Shown here in pieces: positions 11,134-23,055 of a stretch of DNA of 64,000 bases. This DNA is from Paraphoma chrysanthemicola. Its lineage: Eukaryota > Ascomycota > Dothideomycetes > Pleosporales > Phaeosphaeriaceae. The DNA lies in the NCBI GenBank assembly GCA_020744225.1, contig JAGMWG010000015.1, forward strand, positions 372,001 to 436,000. Direction: 5' to 3'. The notes under the pieces were generated by a model. The model did not search any database. It was not told the DNA's origin and was given only the letters and a program-made list of their open reading frames with translations. Position 1 is the first letter of the stretch. Each line of letters opens with the position of its first letter. A program made the position numbers and the translations under genes.

Positions 11134-11793
11134 TCAGTAACGCTCCCAGTCTGAGAGGCCACCATTGCGGAAATTGGAGCCGTGCTGTTGCTGTCGTCGA
11201 GCCTCTTGGTATCGACCATCTGAAGTTCCACCTCCATAACCAGTGATACGATCCGTCGTTCGACCACGCACGGCATTGCTACGTGATACACCAGCTCCTG
11301 TACCTGGATTGTAGGAGTTGCCGTTGGTGGCAGCAGAGTTACCGTGATAGCCGTCGTGACCGTAACGAGGCATTTCACGAACCTCTCGTGTCGTTGTGGC
11401 GCGACGCAGCGAGCCAGAGGTAGTATTTGTATTTGTGTACTGATAAGGTCGCTCAAAGGGAGATGACCCCAATGGCGAAACACTACGATGTTCGCTGAAA
11501 TCTATGCGTGAGTCTTGGACGTACCGTGGTTGCTCAATCCGCGAACGGGGTGGCGACACGTCTCGGCGAGCAGCCTCACGGGTCGAGGCAGCTCGACGGA
11601 TTGAACTATCAGCATGGTCGTTGAAGTATCGAGACTGCTGGGAAAACCGATCAGCACGACCGTAACCATGCTCACCCAAGCAAGATCGACCAGAAGAACC
11701 ATGGTCGTATTGGTCAGAGCGATGGCTACCGCTTCCATCGCCATTTTGACGTGAGGACCGTGAATTGGACGAGTAATCAAACCACGATGGCAT
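11134..11793 (-). CDS. disordered Ser/Arg/Gly-rich protein, function unknown
   Basis: This is one uninterrupted exon of 219 aa starting with an ATG. The composition is strongly biased to Ser, Arg, Gly, Tyr and Gln, with recurring RRA-TREA/REV motifs (near residues 67-75 and 129-137) and many single Tyr residues, so the protein is predicted to be largely disordered. No domain is recognised. Arg/Gly/Tyr-rich proteins of this sort are often RNA-associated, but nothing here proves that. It may be lineage-restricted. Confidence 0.5.
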   Translation of the reverse strand: MPSWFDYSSNSRSSRQNGDGSGSHRSDQYDHGSSGRSCLGEHGYGRADRFSQQSRYFNDHADSSIRRAASTREAARRDVSPPRSRIEQPRYVQDSRIDFSEHRSVSPLGSSPFERPYQYTNTNTTSGSLRRATTTREVREMPRYGHDGYHGNSAATNGNSYNPGTGAGVSRSNAVRGRTTDRITGYGGGTSDGRYQEARRQQQHGSNFRNGGLSDWERY

Positions 11794-12531
11794 AGTTCTT
11801 GAATGAGACCTGTAAACGCGTGGGTTATTCTGACAGTAGAACTGCTCTGTATCTGTTCGTGTTGGTTAAGAGTTGTCTATAGCGTGCAGTGCGTGCAGTG
11901 TGTGCTGCACTGGTGTTTGTCGAGATGAGGAAACAGAACACATATCCAATGAAGTTATATATGGCAGAAAACATCATTAGTGTGGTCACACAGTGCTGTT
12001 CAACTACTGCTGTTGCCTCTCTACACAATATTGAAGTGGAGAGTGACGTTGTGATACTGTTGGGTGCGTCCCCAACGTAATGTGAATGTTATGTATGGGC
12101 GAGCGTTGTGAAGACCCGATAATCATTGTTGCCATAAAGTAGAACATCGATGTTCGTGCTAGGCACGTATAGTATTGAAGACCGCCACGACTATATCCGA
12201 ATAGTGCTAGTTTGAGGGAGTCGAAGCATGGCGAGACTCTTTTGTCGCAAATAAATCTTAACTGAAGTCTTCAAAAACATCAAGTTACCGAGCACAGGTG
12301 TCGCACTAAGTCTATTCTAGATGATATCATCAAGTTGACTCGAGTTACATAGATCTCCCACGTGCTTGATGTCGACGATGCTTCTTTGCTTCAAAATTGC
12401 AAAAGCTGTGTCGCGCGACGTCCATCATTGAAGACGCTCTCTGCTTCTGATAGGCTACCACCCACCCGGCGAGACTTAAAGGAGCCAATAGAACTGTAAT
12501 ATGATACATAGCCAGAGCCTCCATCACACTA
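11794..12531. other. intergenic, fairly AT-rich
   Basis: This region holds the promoter of the Ser/Arg-rich gene and the terminator of the next minus-strand gene. The short ORFs here have no domain-like features. Confidence 0.5.
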
Positions 12532-14076
12532 TCATAGGAATGCCCTAGGCGGTTTCGTAGGCATCCTGGGAGATGGCTGTGGCGATGTAGACTTTTGGAA
12601 CTCTCCATCGTAGAGATGTCTTTCTTCGGGCACCGAGATGACCTTTTGCCGACTGAAAATATACTCTGTGGTGGGTCGTCGTAAGGGTCTGCTCCGTCGT
12701 GAGCCTTCCGGGACACTACTTTCCAGGTCCCAATCTATGGCGGGAAGTATGCCAACATCGCTGAGCTGTTTGGGCATTGCCAGTGGATCTTTCGTAGAGC
12801 TTGATGTGGTTGGACGCGACTGCGGAACTTCGATCAGTCGATTGAAAATGGTATCCTGTGATTGAAGATCGGATACCGGTCTGGCGACATTGGCTGCAAA
12901 ACGGGATACTGAGTGCGTATGACGAGGACTAGGAACGCCGTCAAGGCCATAGGTGGCCAAAGGGCGGCAGCACGGCGCCTGACTTTTCTCGGCCGTCAGG
13001 CAGCTGCTTGATCGCGATGAGACGGCAAGGGTATAATCATCTCGATATTCATCACCGTCGAGAAGCTTCTTGATGAAAGAAGCCTTGCTGAAGTCTACCG
13101 AGATCGTATCCGACTCCACTGTGCCAGCGAGCATCCTGAGGATGAGAGGGTGAAAGCAAGGTGAGCAGGCGCTTATAATTGCTAGATTCTGTGCAATCTG
13201 TGTGCAAAGTACGTCTGCCCAGCGGTCATACGTAGGATCAGAAAGCGTTGATTGTTTGATGAAGTAGAGCTGTGCGCAAACGGCCGCAACTACACTTTAC
13301 GTACGTTAGCTAAACATTGTTCGAGGACCATGGAATAGCCTCACCTCAGACGTGTCAGAAAAACCGCCGATACTGAAACTCTCTTTCGAGCCGCAAGGCG
13401 CACATTCCACAGTATGAGGGGAATTGCGATCAGTATAGTCTCTGCTACAATACTCGTGATGCCAATATAATTGACAAATCTGACCATGTCGAGGCATCTC
13501 TCATGCTCCAAGAATGCCCAAGGGCGTGGCAGTCCGCAAGCAAATGATACCGCTATTATTCCAGAAACAATCCATAAAATCGTGAATGTGGCCAGCCCTA
13601 ACGCAATGTTGCGCGGAATTGTGCTCGGAAGAATCTTCGCTATCAAGCAACACATAGATATTCGGGCGCATCCCATGTTGGCAACATACAACATGGATGC
13701 TACAAACTCGGTCTGAGAGTATTAACTTGCATCGCTCCCAATGGAAGTACGGCCTACCTTCTCATATATAGTCTTCTGCGTGGAAGTGAGATCGTACCCA
13801 TGTTGGCCAAGTGCGTGAACAGATTCCAACGATACCGCGACCGTTTGGCCGAGGCTGAATATCTAGAAATCTGTCATTTTCTACGATTCATTTGTAGTTG
13901 TTTCATATGCTTACTGCTGCGAGGCCAATGAATAGGTCATCTAGCCCGAATATCATTCGACTAGTTCTCAACGCAAATTTCATTGCGAAGCGGGCCCCAA
14001 GCGCACAAACCACTAGCACAAAGAGTGCCCATGATACAATGTTGACGACGGCGCCTCGACTGACTATCATCGCCAT
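12532..14076 (-). CDS. PTH11-like rhodopsin-domain integral membrane protein
   Basis: There are four exons, 14076-13915, 13862-13758, 13712-13345 and 13294-12532, with introns of 52, 45 and 50 nt, giving 465 aa. Seven hydrophobic segments occupy roughly residues 8-265, in the order and with the signature residues of the fungal rhodopsin-domain/SAT4 family: FGLDDLFI after helix 1-2, HALGQHGYD with an aromatic turn in the loop, CGLPRPW before the fifth segment, and DRWADVLCTQIAQ before the last helix. A Ser/Pro-rich cytoplasmic tail of about 200 residues follows. By family knowledge such proteins include Pth11-type receptors that sense surface or nutrient cues; no CFEM domain precedes the helices. 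The TAG directly before the first ATG means either this ATG is the start or a further 5' exon is spliced here. Confidence 0.8.
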
Positions 14077-15249
14077 CTACAATCGATGAAGAATCTCTAC
14101 TGTGCTATTCGTTACGCTGCCGATTGCAATACCTTAGTGTCTCCTTCGATTAATTTCGCCGCAGTGGAAACCATAGAAGACTGGCAATCATGTGTCGACT
14201 TTCTATCTTCGACCAAATTGGAGTGTGCGTGAAGTACCGTGCATAAGGAGATCTTGATCCAGATACAGACCGTAAGACGTGCACAAAATGCGTGTTTGGC
14301 GTGACGACATCAAGGTATAGAAAACTGCCCACATCTAACGAGAATGCTTATGCCTTTCCCAACCTGTCGCCTGGATTTCAATTTAAGTTTAAGCTCGGTC
14401 CTAATGCCCAACAACGATTGGCACGTGGCATAAGCCGCCATAAGATCCGAGATATAACGTGGCATTCCACAGAATTACACATTTGCAGATGTCGCGTGTG
14501 TATGTCGTATTGTCTAAATTATCCGTATTTGCGCTTCGGGTAACATGCAACGCAACTTACTCGGCTCCAAGCATCAGCTGGCAGGACCATAATCGCATTG
14601 AAAATTTAACAAACTTCTCGCCGACGAAGGAGACTCTTGTTGGATGTCAATCTTTTCGGTATACGAAGCCATGCGTAGTTTAGTGTGGGTGAATGATTGA
14701 CGTTTTCGGGAATCGAGGCTTGCCCTGGTTTTGTACTTGGTTGGCTAGAAAGTACCCGACGCACGAAGGCAACTTCAGTAAGCACCGAGAGCGCAACTTC
14801 GTACTGATTCATGTCCAATCCAGCGAACCCCGATCGCTTTTAGCTCGCTCGAAGAAGGAGGGCTGTACAGTCTAAACCAATCTTAGTGATGACTACAGAA
14901 GTCAGGAAAACATGGGGGTTGAAAAAATTGGGGGCTTCTGCACAACGGCAAAGTTGGATTCTAGTCCTCGGTAGAGCACTGTTGCGCCGCTATGCCTCGA
15001 GAAAAACATGTCACAGATGATCCGTAGGACACAGCCTTGCGTTGTACTTACCAGGGTCAAGCTTCATGCTGTAAGCAGCATTTATTTGGTGCATGCGAGA
15101 CCTCCACGAACAATCATTGCAAGTGCAAGATGACCTACGAATGGCCACATTGTTGGCCGAGGCTTACATGTCTCATGCTACGTATATGAAGTAAAGATGA
15201 ATCACATCTCATGTCAAGGCACTATGCTCGACCACTAGCGCTTACCAAA
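14077..15249. other. intergenic, about 1.2 kb
   Basis: The short ORFs on both strands lack codon structure or motifs. I see no RNA gene or clear repeat. Confidence 0.5.
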
Positions 15250-16653
15250 TCAACCTTCTTCTAGATTGTCTACAATTCTTGCTCTGGCATTCCTCTCTTC
15301 ATCCCAGCTAGCTACCTGTCTCTCAGTAATCTCGTCACTTTCCTGCACTAATAGTCGAATATGTTCGTACATGTAATGTGGCGCCGGACCAACACTTTCA
15401 TCGTCGGCGAACTTCATCATACTTGTGATCAGTCTTTCTTGCTCAGGACGGAGAGGCCTATCGTTTAAAGGCTCGTGACTATCTTCGAGAGACGAGAAAT
15501 TCAAATCCGACTTGCCGCCGCTATCTTTCGGCCCAGTTTTCTGGGGACAGATTGCACGAAAATCTGATGATTCTCTAGCGACAAGATCGTCCGCGTGCGA
15601 CAAAGAGATGTCAGAATGAACGGGCGCCCTTAGATGGATCGAACTATCAGAGTCCGCCCTCCCACCATGAAGGTCGCTACCCAGGAAGGAGTCGCTGGAG
15701 AAAGCGACATCGCTCGATTCCCATTCAGATGCAATGAACATCGCATAATGTTCACGGTGGGGTTTGGTGGCCGGCTCCCGACTAGGGCTGTTATCCTGGC
15801 CCAACGGCTCCTCGCAATCTGGTTGAAGGGCTTGTTGGCTGGGACCGATGCATGGAAGGGAAGAATGGGACAGGCCATTGATGAGTTTCCGTTTTCGAGG
15901 TACAGAGGGCTCGGCAGGCTTTGTTTTGGTCAACCAACGTTCGCCTGAATCAAGTTTCGCATGGAGAGCCTTAGAGTCATTACACTCTGGCAGTCCTTTT
16001 TTGTAATGTGATTTGAACATTACGGCGGCGGCAGTCTGGTATGTTGGAGTCGTAGAATGGTGAGCATGGGAGTTGGCAAGTGGCAAGCCTGAATCTTGGA
16101 GCATTTGAGGGTATGGAAAGTGTTGCGAAGCTGGTGCGGACGAAGCAAGATGTTCTAATTGCACCGTAAAGCACGGGTCGTGACCTGCATGAGTCGGCGT
16201 CTGTGGTTGCGGAACACTAGTGTACGTTGCTTCTAGTGGAGGACAATCTGTGGGGTATGCTCCAAAGAGTTGCTGGTGGTCTGAGTACATGAGTCGCATA
16301 TCGCTGGTGAAGAACTGTATGTCCTGTGGTGGTTGTGGAGGGAAGCGCGTGTGAACCATTTCAGGTAGGCTGCTACTCGTAACGTACAATCCGTTGTGTC
16401 CGTTGTGTTCGGTTAGGTAATTGCCCGCAACGTGTACACCTTTGTGTTGATGGTGACTGATATATGTCATGGTCGGGTCACTGACCACGCTGTGTGCAGC
16501 AGGTAAATATTGTGGCTGAACATTCTGATAGCATTGCTGGCCTTGTAGGTGAGGATTGGTGAGATCGATAGGAGACTCTTGGCTGCCGGATTGATGTGAC
16601 TGAGAGTAGTTGGCTCTGCGAGAATGCAGCACGACGCCTCTGGAGGTGGCCAT
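15250..16653 (-). CDS. Gln/His/Ser-rich orphan protein
   Basis: This is a single open frame of 467 aa from the first ATG (CACCCATGGCC). The frame stays open 26 codons further upstream with Gln-rich, coding-like sequence but no ATG, so a spliced 5' exon is possible. The N-terminal half is rich in His, Gln, Pro and Tyr, a basic patch (PRKRKLI) lies near residue 254 and may be a nuclear signal, and the C-terminal 70 residues are acidic and helical (DEERNARARIVDNLEEG). SPIDLTNP at residues 27-34 resembles a SUMO-interacting motif. No known domain was recognised. The pattern would suit a nuclear regulatory protein, but that is inference. Confidence 0.5.
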   Translation of the reverse strand: MATSRGVVLHSRRANYSQSHQSGSQESPIDLTNPHLQGQQCYQNVQPQYLPAAHSVVSDPTMTYISHHQHKGVHVAGNYLTEHNGHNGLYVTSSSLPEMVHTRFPPQPPQDIQFFTSDMRLMYSDHQQLFGAYPTDCPPLEATYTSVPQPQTPTHAGHDPCFTVQLEHLASSAPASQHFPYPQMLQDSGLPLANSHAHHSTTPTYQTAAAVMFKSHYKKGLPECNDSKALHAKLDSGERWLTKTKPAEPSVPRKRKLINGLSHSSLPCIGPSQQALQPDCEEPLGQDNSPSREPATKPHREHYAMFIASEWESSDVAFSSDSFLGSDLHGGRADSDSSIHLRAPVHSDISLSHADDLVARESSDFRAICPQKTGPKDSGGKSDLNFSSLEDSHEPLNDRPLRPEQERLITSMMKFADDESVGPAPHYMYEHIRLLVQESDEITERQVASWDEERNARARIVDNLEEG

Positions 16654-17460
16654 GGGTGCAGTGTGTGTTTGTTGGAGTTGCTCTTCAAGAGCAATGCTTT
16701 GTGGCAAATTGTATGATCTGAGGTGTTGCAAGGTGATGGAAGAACAAGTGGGAACGTAGAATAGAAGCCAGAAATAGAGGGTAAGTAAAGGTGAAAGTCA
16801 AGTGCATCCACAGAGCCATGGTGTAAGATGGTCGCAACCATGGTACCCTTCACATTTCGGTGGTTGGCGAACCGCAGCTGCATCGCGCTACCACACTGAA
16901 TCCTTGCAACTCAAGGTCTCGTCCACTACTCTACTCGAGCACCAAGATGCACCAGATGCATAACGAAGACTCCGGCTGCCGCTATATCATATGTTAAACG
17001 CGGAGGCGCTTTACAGTTCGCGTCGATTGCACCCCAGTAAGGATGCCTTGAACCATAGAAACCCCGAGGGATTACCGCTTCTCCTGCGTCCTGTCGATGT
17101 CCAAGATGGACCCTACAAGGGCCGCTCAGTCATGCACAGACGGCAGCGGTCTCCAGATCTACAGCCGATGAGCTCAAAAAAGGGTGAATAGAGAGGCGAT
17201 GACCCGAAAGGAAAGCTCAAAAGTCTTGGTCGAGAACCATTGCCTTCATCTGAAGGGCCGCTTGTTGTACAAATCATGTCGGGTGTATCGTACAAAAATT
17301 TCACAGACGCTGAGGAGAGTGCCAACGCCACTCGCTGCCGTAACCAGGTCAGCGATGTATGCAAACCAGCCAACCAACACCATTCCTAAGCATATGTGGT
17401 TCGTTCGGGACATTACGACCATCCGCTGTATGGGATGTGTGCGCCGAACCGAATGGAAAT
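16654..17460. other. intergenic region
   Basis: It contains the upstream region of the orphan gene and the tim17 3' flank. Open frames here are short and out of register with any recognisable family. Confidence 0.5.
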
Positions 17461-18050
17461 TCATGCAGCGACCGCCATGCCGCCTCCGCCGCTCGAAGAA
17501 AGGCCGCCGTCACTGGGCGGAGGTGGGGGAGCATCGAGCCTCGTGTTGTCGGCCATCATGCGGTTGAAGCCGATTGAGACGCCCTCGATGACGGCTAACA
17601 GGATGGCACACGATATGGCACCGTTGCGCATCGATCTGTAGCCCCCGCGCACCGCCAGTGACCCGCCGGTGAAGAAGCCGGCGATGATGGCGTTCCACGG
17701 GTCCTCCTTCTTCCGTATGCCCTTGACTGCGCAGTCGTATGTGTTGAACAGCCCTCCCCACACGCCAAAGTTGCCGCCCAGGACGGGTGCGCGGGCTTTG
17801 ATGGCTGTGATGGCACCGATGCGTCGCTCGCCGTACGGGGAGTTGCGGAACTAGACAGTCTGTGAGCGCGATTGTGGCGGCCAAAGGAGTGAACATACGC
17901 CTTTGACACCGTGCCAGACAGCACCTCCGACAGCCTGGACATGGTCAGCATTGCAGGCACAGTGCTCGCATGTCAACATACACCCATGGCAAATGCGCCG
18001 CCAAAGTCATTGAGGATGACCCAGGGACACGGGTCGCGCGAGTGGTCCAT
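17461..18050 (-). CDS. tim17: mitochondrial inner-membrane translocase subunit Tim17
   Basis: There are three exons, 18050-17982, 17934-17899 and 17850-17461, with introns of 47 and 48 nt (both with GTATGT donors), giving 164 aa. The Tim17 hallmarks are clear: the N-terminal DHSRDPCPW, the glycine-zipper helix GGAFAMG-AVGG, GFRNSP-GERR, ARAPVLGGNFGVWGG, the DPWNAIIAGF helix, and a variable Pro/Gly-rich tail. By family knowledge Tim17 is an essential component of the TIM23 presequence translocase in the inner membrane, and the acidic Asp at the N-terminus gates preprotein entry. Length matches the family. It is divergent from the dynamin gene, about 930 nt away. Confidence 0.97.
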
Positions 18051-18980
18051 TGCGGCTTCTGTGGGGACAGCGAAGATTGAAGCGATGAGAGAATGGACGT
18101 AGCAGCGAAAGGCAAGAGGTCGGCCGTGGTTACGTTTGGACGTTGAAGCTCAACAGCGACACGGCGACAGCAATGATGATGTGCATCGACTTTTTCGCGG
18201 GTCCGCTCGGCCAAACCTCGGGCCGCCGCAAGTTCGTTCCACCCGCGACAACCTCACCTGTTCCCAACCTTCTCTCTGCTACCTACTGGGTAAATTTACA
18301 CAATGGCGCCGTGACAATGTTCGAGTGATATGCAACTTCCGGAGAATCAAATAATCGAGATCGATGAACGCAGACTCTCAACCGCAGCACATGTCCTTCC
18401 TGCGCGACTTTACCTCCGCCCTCTGTCGGAGTCTGGTTGAACTGCACAGGGTACTGTGCAAGTCTTCCCTCAAATGTATCTATCTTTTATCATATTTTTT
18501 CACACTCGTTTTCTGCGTGCCCAGTGCGCGAGACGCCTTCACAGCAAAGCCTCGTCAGACCATAAGAGGGAGTCCTTCAGCGACATCATAGCGAGCTTCA
18601 ATGATATGTGCCATGTCCCCTTTCCTGATCTTCTCTCGCTCTCGCTCATCGTCTTTCAATTTATCAACATCTTTGGATTTGTGAACCGCACTAACTCAGC
18701 TTGTCTTGTTGTATCGCGTTCCACACTTGCCTCCTCGTCACCTGGCCGTCAGCAGGCTCCCGCACCTTCACCCCTCACACCATGTGCTCACACTCATCGC
18801 TCCTATTGTAGACATCCTGCACATGCTGCCACCACCAGCGCAAGCACCTGTCGGCTTGCCACGCTAGAGGCTTGGCGCCCTTCGCTGCCGTGGTCAACTT
18901 TACCTGACCCAACTCTCACCACGAGCTCTCACCAATTCTTTTGCAAACAGACTACAATCCCACCCTCATAATTAGATGAG
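18051..18980. other. divergent intergenic region tim17/dynamin
   Basis: It contains a pyrimidine-rich stretch (about 18,600-18,960) directly before the dynamin start, typical of fungal promoters and leaders. No gene is supported. Confidence 0.5.
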
Positions 18981-21923
18981 ATGGCGGGTTCGAATAGGAC
19001 TCAAGCTCGCGGTGCCATGGGCAAACCTCCACCTTCACAGAGCGAAACTGCATCTGCTGCTCAGCTCGGAGCGCGTGCGACGACGAGCCATGCTCTCCGA
19101 CAGTCGGACCATAATCACCAAGCAGCTCACCACCCTCAACAAGAGGTCCGCCAACCCGATCTAGAGTCTCGCCTGAGTGAAGGTCTGGAGCCTATGCACA
19201 CTGGCGGCCAGCACTGTAAGTCGATCCTTCACCGTCGTGGCACTCAAACTGATTACCATCCAGCCAAACACGATCAAATTCAGCACGCAGCAGGTGAAGT
19301 CGACCGGCTGGGACTTCATGTGAAGGATGCGATATCGACCATCAGCCGCCTTCAGGGTCTTGGTTTGCAGAACCGAGATATCCCGCTTCCCAAGGTCATC
19401 GTGCTAGGTATGGTCGCGCATGTACAGCTCCCGTATCTCGCAGCACTAATAATGTCAGGCGAACAATCTACAGGAAAGTCATCGGTCATTGAGGCCATTT
19501 CAGGCATCAAGACGCCTAGATCAACAGATACGTGCACACGGTGCCCTCTGTTCATCACGCTCGAGTCCCCTGCAGACCCTCGCGCAAAATGGCATGCTCA
19601 TGTATCACTGCGCCGCACTTTCTTCTTCGATGGAAAGAACGGCAAAGGCTTCAAGCGTCGATTCCCTGGTTTCGAACAGCAGGATCAGTCCACTACCACA
19701 CGCTTCATGTCAACTGATGACCCTGACGAGCTGGAAGACATCATCAGTCGCGCCCAGTTGGCCCTTATCAGTCCTCTGATTGAGTACACAGAGTTCTTGA
19801 AGCCGTCCATTGCGCACCCGATTGAGGCCCACCAACTCAAATTCAGTCCTAACGTCGTCGAAATCATCGTCAGTCACCCGGGTCTACCGGCCTTAAGCTT
19901 CTACGATTTGCCAGGCATCATTGGCCAGGCAGATTCAGCGTACGAAGTCAAGTTCGTTAGAGATCTTGTCATTGAGTATATCAAGGACGAAGAGGCTCTA
20001 GTACTGGTTACATGCTCACTGGCCAACGATATCGCCAACTCTGTTGCTGGAGGTATTGCACGCGAGCTCAAGGCTGATGAGCGATGCGTCGGTACGTTTA
20101 CGAACTTCTCCAATTTGTAGACAATCCATGACTAATGCTACAGGCGTCTTGACCAAGCCTGATCGACTGCCCGAAGGAACAAGCGACACCATGCTTCAAG
20201 ACATCCTCGAGCACAAGAAGTTTCCTCTCGGTCACGGATACTTTGTTGTTCGTAATCTCGGCCAGGACCAGATTGAAGCCGGTCTGACGCATCAAGATGC
20301 CCGGACTCAAGAACAATACTTCTTCGAGACTGAGGCGCCTTGGTCAACTACGCTCCGATCCCACGAAGCTCGTTTTGGTACCCACGGTCTGCAGAGCTTC
20401 CTCTCTGGAAAGCTGGCAGAGCAGATTCTTGCGAGACTTCCCATCATCCAGAAAGAGATTGATCACCGTCTGCTCACCATCGAAGCCAGCCTGCAACAGT
20501 ATCCCAAGCCGCCCACGCATAATGCGTCCCGAATCATCTTCGATGTAGTCCTCGACTTCTCGCAAGAGCTGCGCAAAGAACTGGAAGGCGAATGGCCTTT
20601 CAAAGGCTGGAACAACAAGTGGCGACTTCAGCGCAAGGCTTTCTTTGATGGGCTCATAAGCTTAAAACCTACAATGGCCACTCTAGGCAACAGAGATCAG
20701 GGTCTGTTCGCCATGTCCATCAGCAACGCGTTTCTTGGCGGCAGCAGTGGTCGTTCCGCAACCGACTCCATCGTTATTGATGAAGAGGAGAGAGAGATCG
20801 CAGACACAGACACGCAGATGTCTGACACCCCGTCAACACCTACAAAGAAGCGCAAGATTGAAGGCACTCCTGTTCCCTCTCCCCTCAAAACCCGTTGCAG
20901 TGACACAAGTGAGCCTAGCCCAGACTTCAGCGAGAAGAGAACCAAGTTTCAGCTTGACGCTGTTGCTGAGTATCTCGAGGACAATTCAACGACAACGATA
21001 CCAGGAAAGACGGAGCCAAGAGTAGTGCACGATATGATGCTCAAATCATTCAGCAATTGGGACCTCCCAGTTAAGGCCTTCTTTGACGGACTAGAGCAGA
21101 AGCTGAGACAGCAGGTCAAGGAGCTATTTGACCGACACTTCGAGAAGTGGCAGGGTACGAAATTGTACGGCGCCGCATGGAAGATTATCGAAGAGATGCT
21201 CAACCTCAACTTTCACCAGCAACGCACGACGATGGCTGATGAAAGCCTGGGTGATGAGATGGAAGGTGTATATATATTTCATACTGAGATTTTCAGCCAA
21301 GAGAAGGACGCGATCGCACAGCAGTACCGCCAAGCCCGCTTCAAAACCCGTTTCAACATGTACAAAAAGGAGCGATGTCAGAAGCTCCAGAAAGTAATGT
21401 CGCCCGCTGAAGAGGCTAAATTGCTGAGAGATCCCAAGATGATGGCTTTGCTCAACCGCGAGCCATACAGCATGGAGGTAGACGCCGCCGCCGAGGTCAC
21501 AAGCTACTACGTGATTGCGGCGCGTCGTTTCCACGACAGCATTTGCATGCGAATCGAGTCCAAATTCTTCCGACAGCTCCGGACGCAGCTTCGTGATGAG
21601 CTAGAGCAGGGCCTTGGCATTCACGATGAGGTAGAGGGTACGTAAATATCCAATTGCTCTCACAATACTTTCGCTGATACTGAACAGGACATCGCACTGC
21701 TATTCGCCTTCTGGCTGAACAGTCACAGCGCGAACAAGAGCGTCGAAATCTGGTTGCGCAGAAGGAGGCACTCCTGCAAGGCCGGCAGATACTCGAAGAG
21801 TTGCGACAGAAGGACTATGGCAACGGAGCACAGTCTCCAGGTTCAAATAACGGTGCATTGAATGACTCTGCATCATCTTACGGCATCCCAATCCCACTTC
21901 AAGACGAGATGGAGGACGTGTGA
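18981..21923 (+). CDS. Mx-like dynamin-family GTPase
   Basis: There are five exons, 18981-19215, 19264-19407, 19459-20091, 20144-21637 and 21688-21923, encoding 913 aa. After a disordered leader of about 95 residues comes a dynamin GTPase domain: P-loop GEQSTGKS at 127-134 (split by intron 2), DLPG near 277 and TKPD near 341-344. A stalk/middle region follows and a GED-like C-terminal helix lies about 787-832; there is no PH or proline-rich domain. This is the layout of fungal Mx-like dynamins. Between the stalk halves is an acidic, disordered insert with the basic motif KKRKIE near residue 572. By family knowledge such proteins self-assemble and remodel membranes; the cellular target here is unknown. 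Introns 1 and 2 are multiples of three and free of stops. Confidence 0.88.
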
Positions 21924-23055
21924 GATTACACGATGTCGGGGTTCAGCTTCCTACATCCCGTGATACATGGTTCATGGTCTCCACTTGGCACCTGATCCGA
22001 AGTCGGCGTTTTCGGTCCCGCTGAAAAAGCTGGGGATATCGCGCAAGTTCTTGAAATGCACTTTAGGTGTTTGTCGGCATGGAAGCGCAACCCAACGCTC
22101 CTTGCGGAATGACTGGTTGGAACTGAATGTTTCAGGCGCTCGTGCCCGTTGTGCGACGCGATTGAGAGATTCACAGGTATTGAAATGCTAATCTCTATGG
22201 CATGAACCCAGCCAGAATGGTTCGCACTTGGCAGCATTATATCGAGAGGACTTCGATCGTGGCAATGATTTCACCAATGTCCTCGTTTTGTTCAAAAACT
22301 CGTGATACAATATCCATCGCTACGTCTGTACACCTCATTTTCACTCTAGTGACAGCAAAGCATCTTCTCGGTTATACCTTTCCTTACGGTTCCACTCCCT
22401 TGTGCACGGGAGTTCAATACCTCCCTTTTTTAGCTCAACCACGTCTTGTCGAATTTTCAACTCTTGTTCCGACTCGAGCCAGCGCAAATCCATCTGTGTG
22501 AACAAAGGGCACTCTCTTTTTCAACAACATTTAGCATCATCTAGTCTCGCTCTGGCCTGCCGTACACAGCTGGTCTTCATCTCAATGTATGCGCCTAGGG
22601 CATCGATCTGAACTTTTGGAAGGCCTACTGGGACAATGAGCGGTGCCGCGATAGAAATGTGGACTCTGGACAAAGCTCGCTGTTTGTAGTAGTGTTTGCA
22701 CTTGCCTGAAACAAGCGACTTAGTCGATAGACTGGCTCGTAGGAGACATATCAAGACAGACACTTGAGCTGACTTACGCGTCTAGCTCTTGGAAGGTTTA
22801 GCCAAGTCGTCTAAGCACCTCATCCTGGTCATGGGGAGCAAGACGTTCTGCATGTGCAAGCTACACCGTGCCGACAAAGGATAGCTGAGGTCAACAAAGA
22901 CGGTCTAATTCTGGCATCCAGATTAGACAAAGTCATGCTTGTCGAAACGCCCAAATTGAACAAAGACACTAGATTGTAAAGACATAATGGTCCTTCTTAA
23001 GATGTGAAGGAGCCTCATCTGACACAGCATCACTTGCGACCGAAAATCGCCCACC
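21924..23055. other. intergenic, about 1.1 kb
   Basis: This region is downstream of the dynamin gene and upstream of the next plus-strand gene. I see no domain-like ORF, RNA or repeat. Confidence 0.5.
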
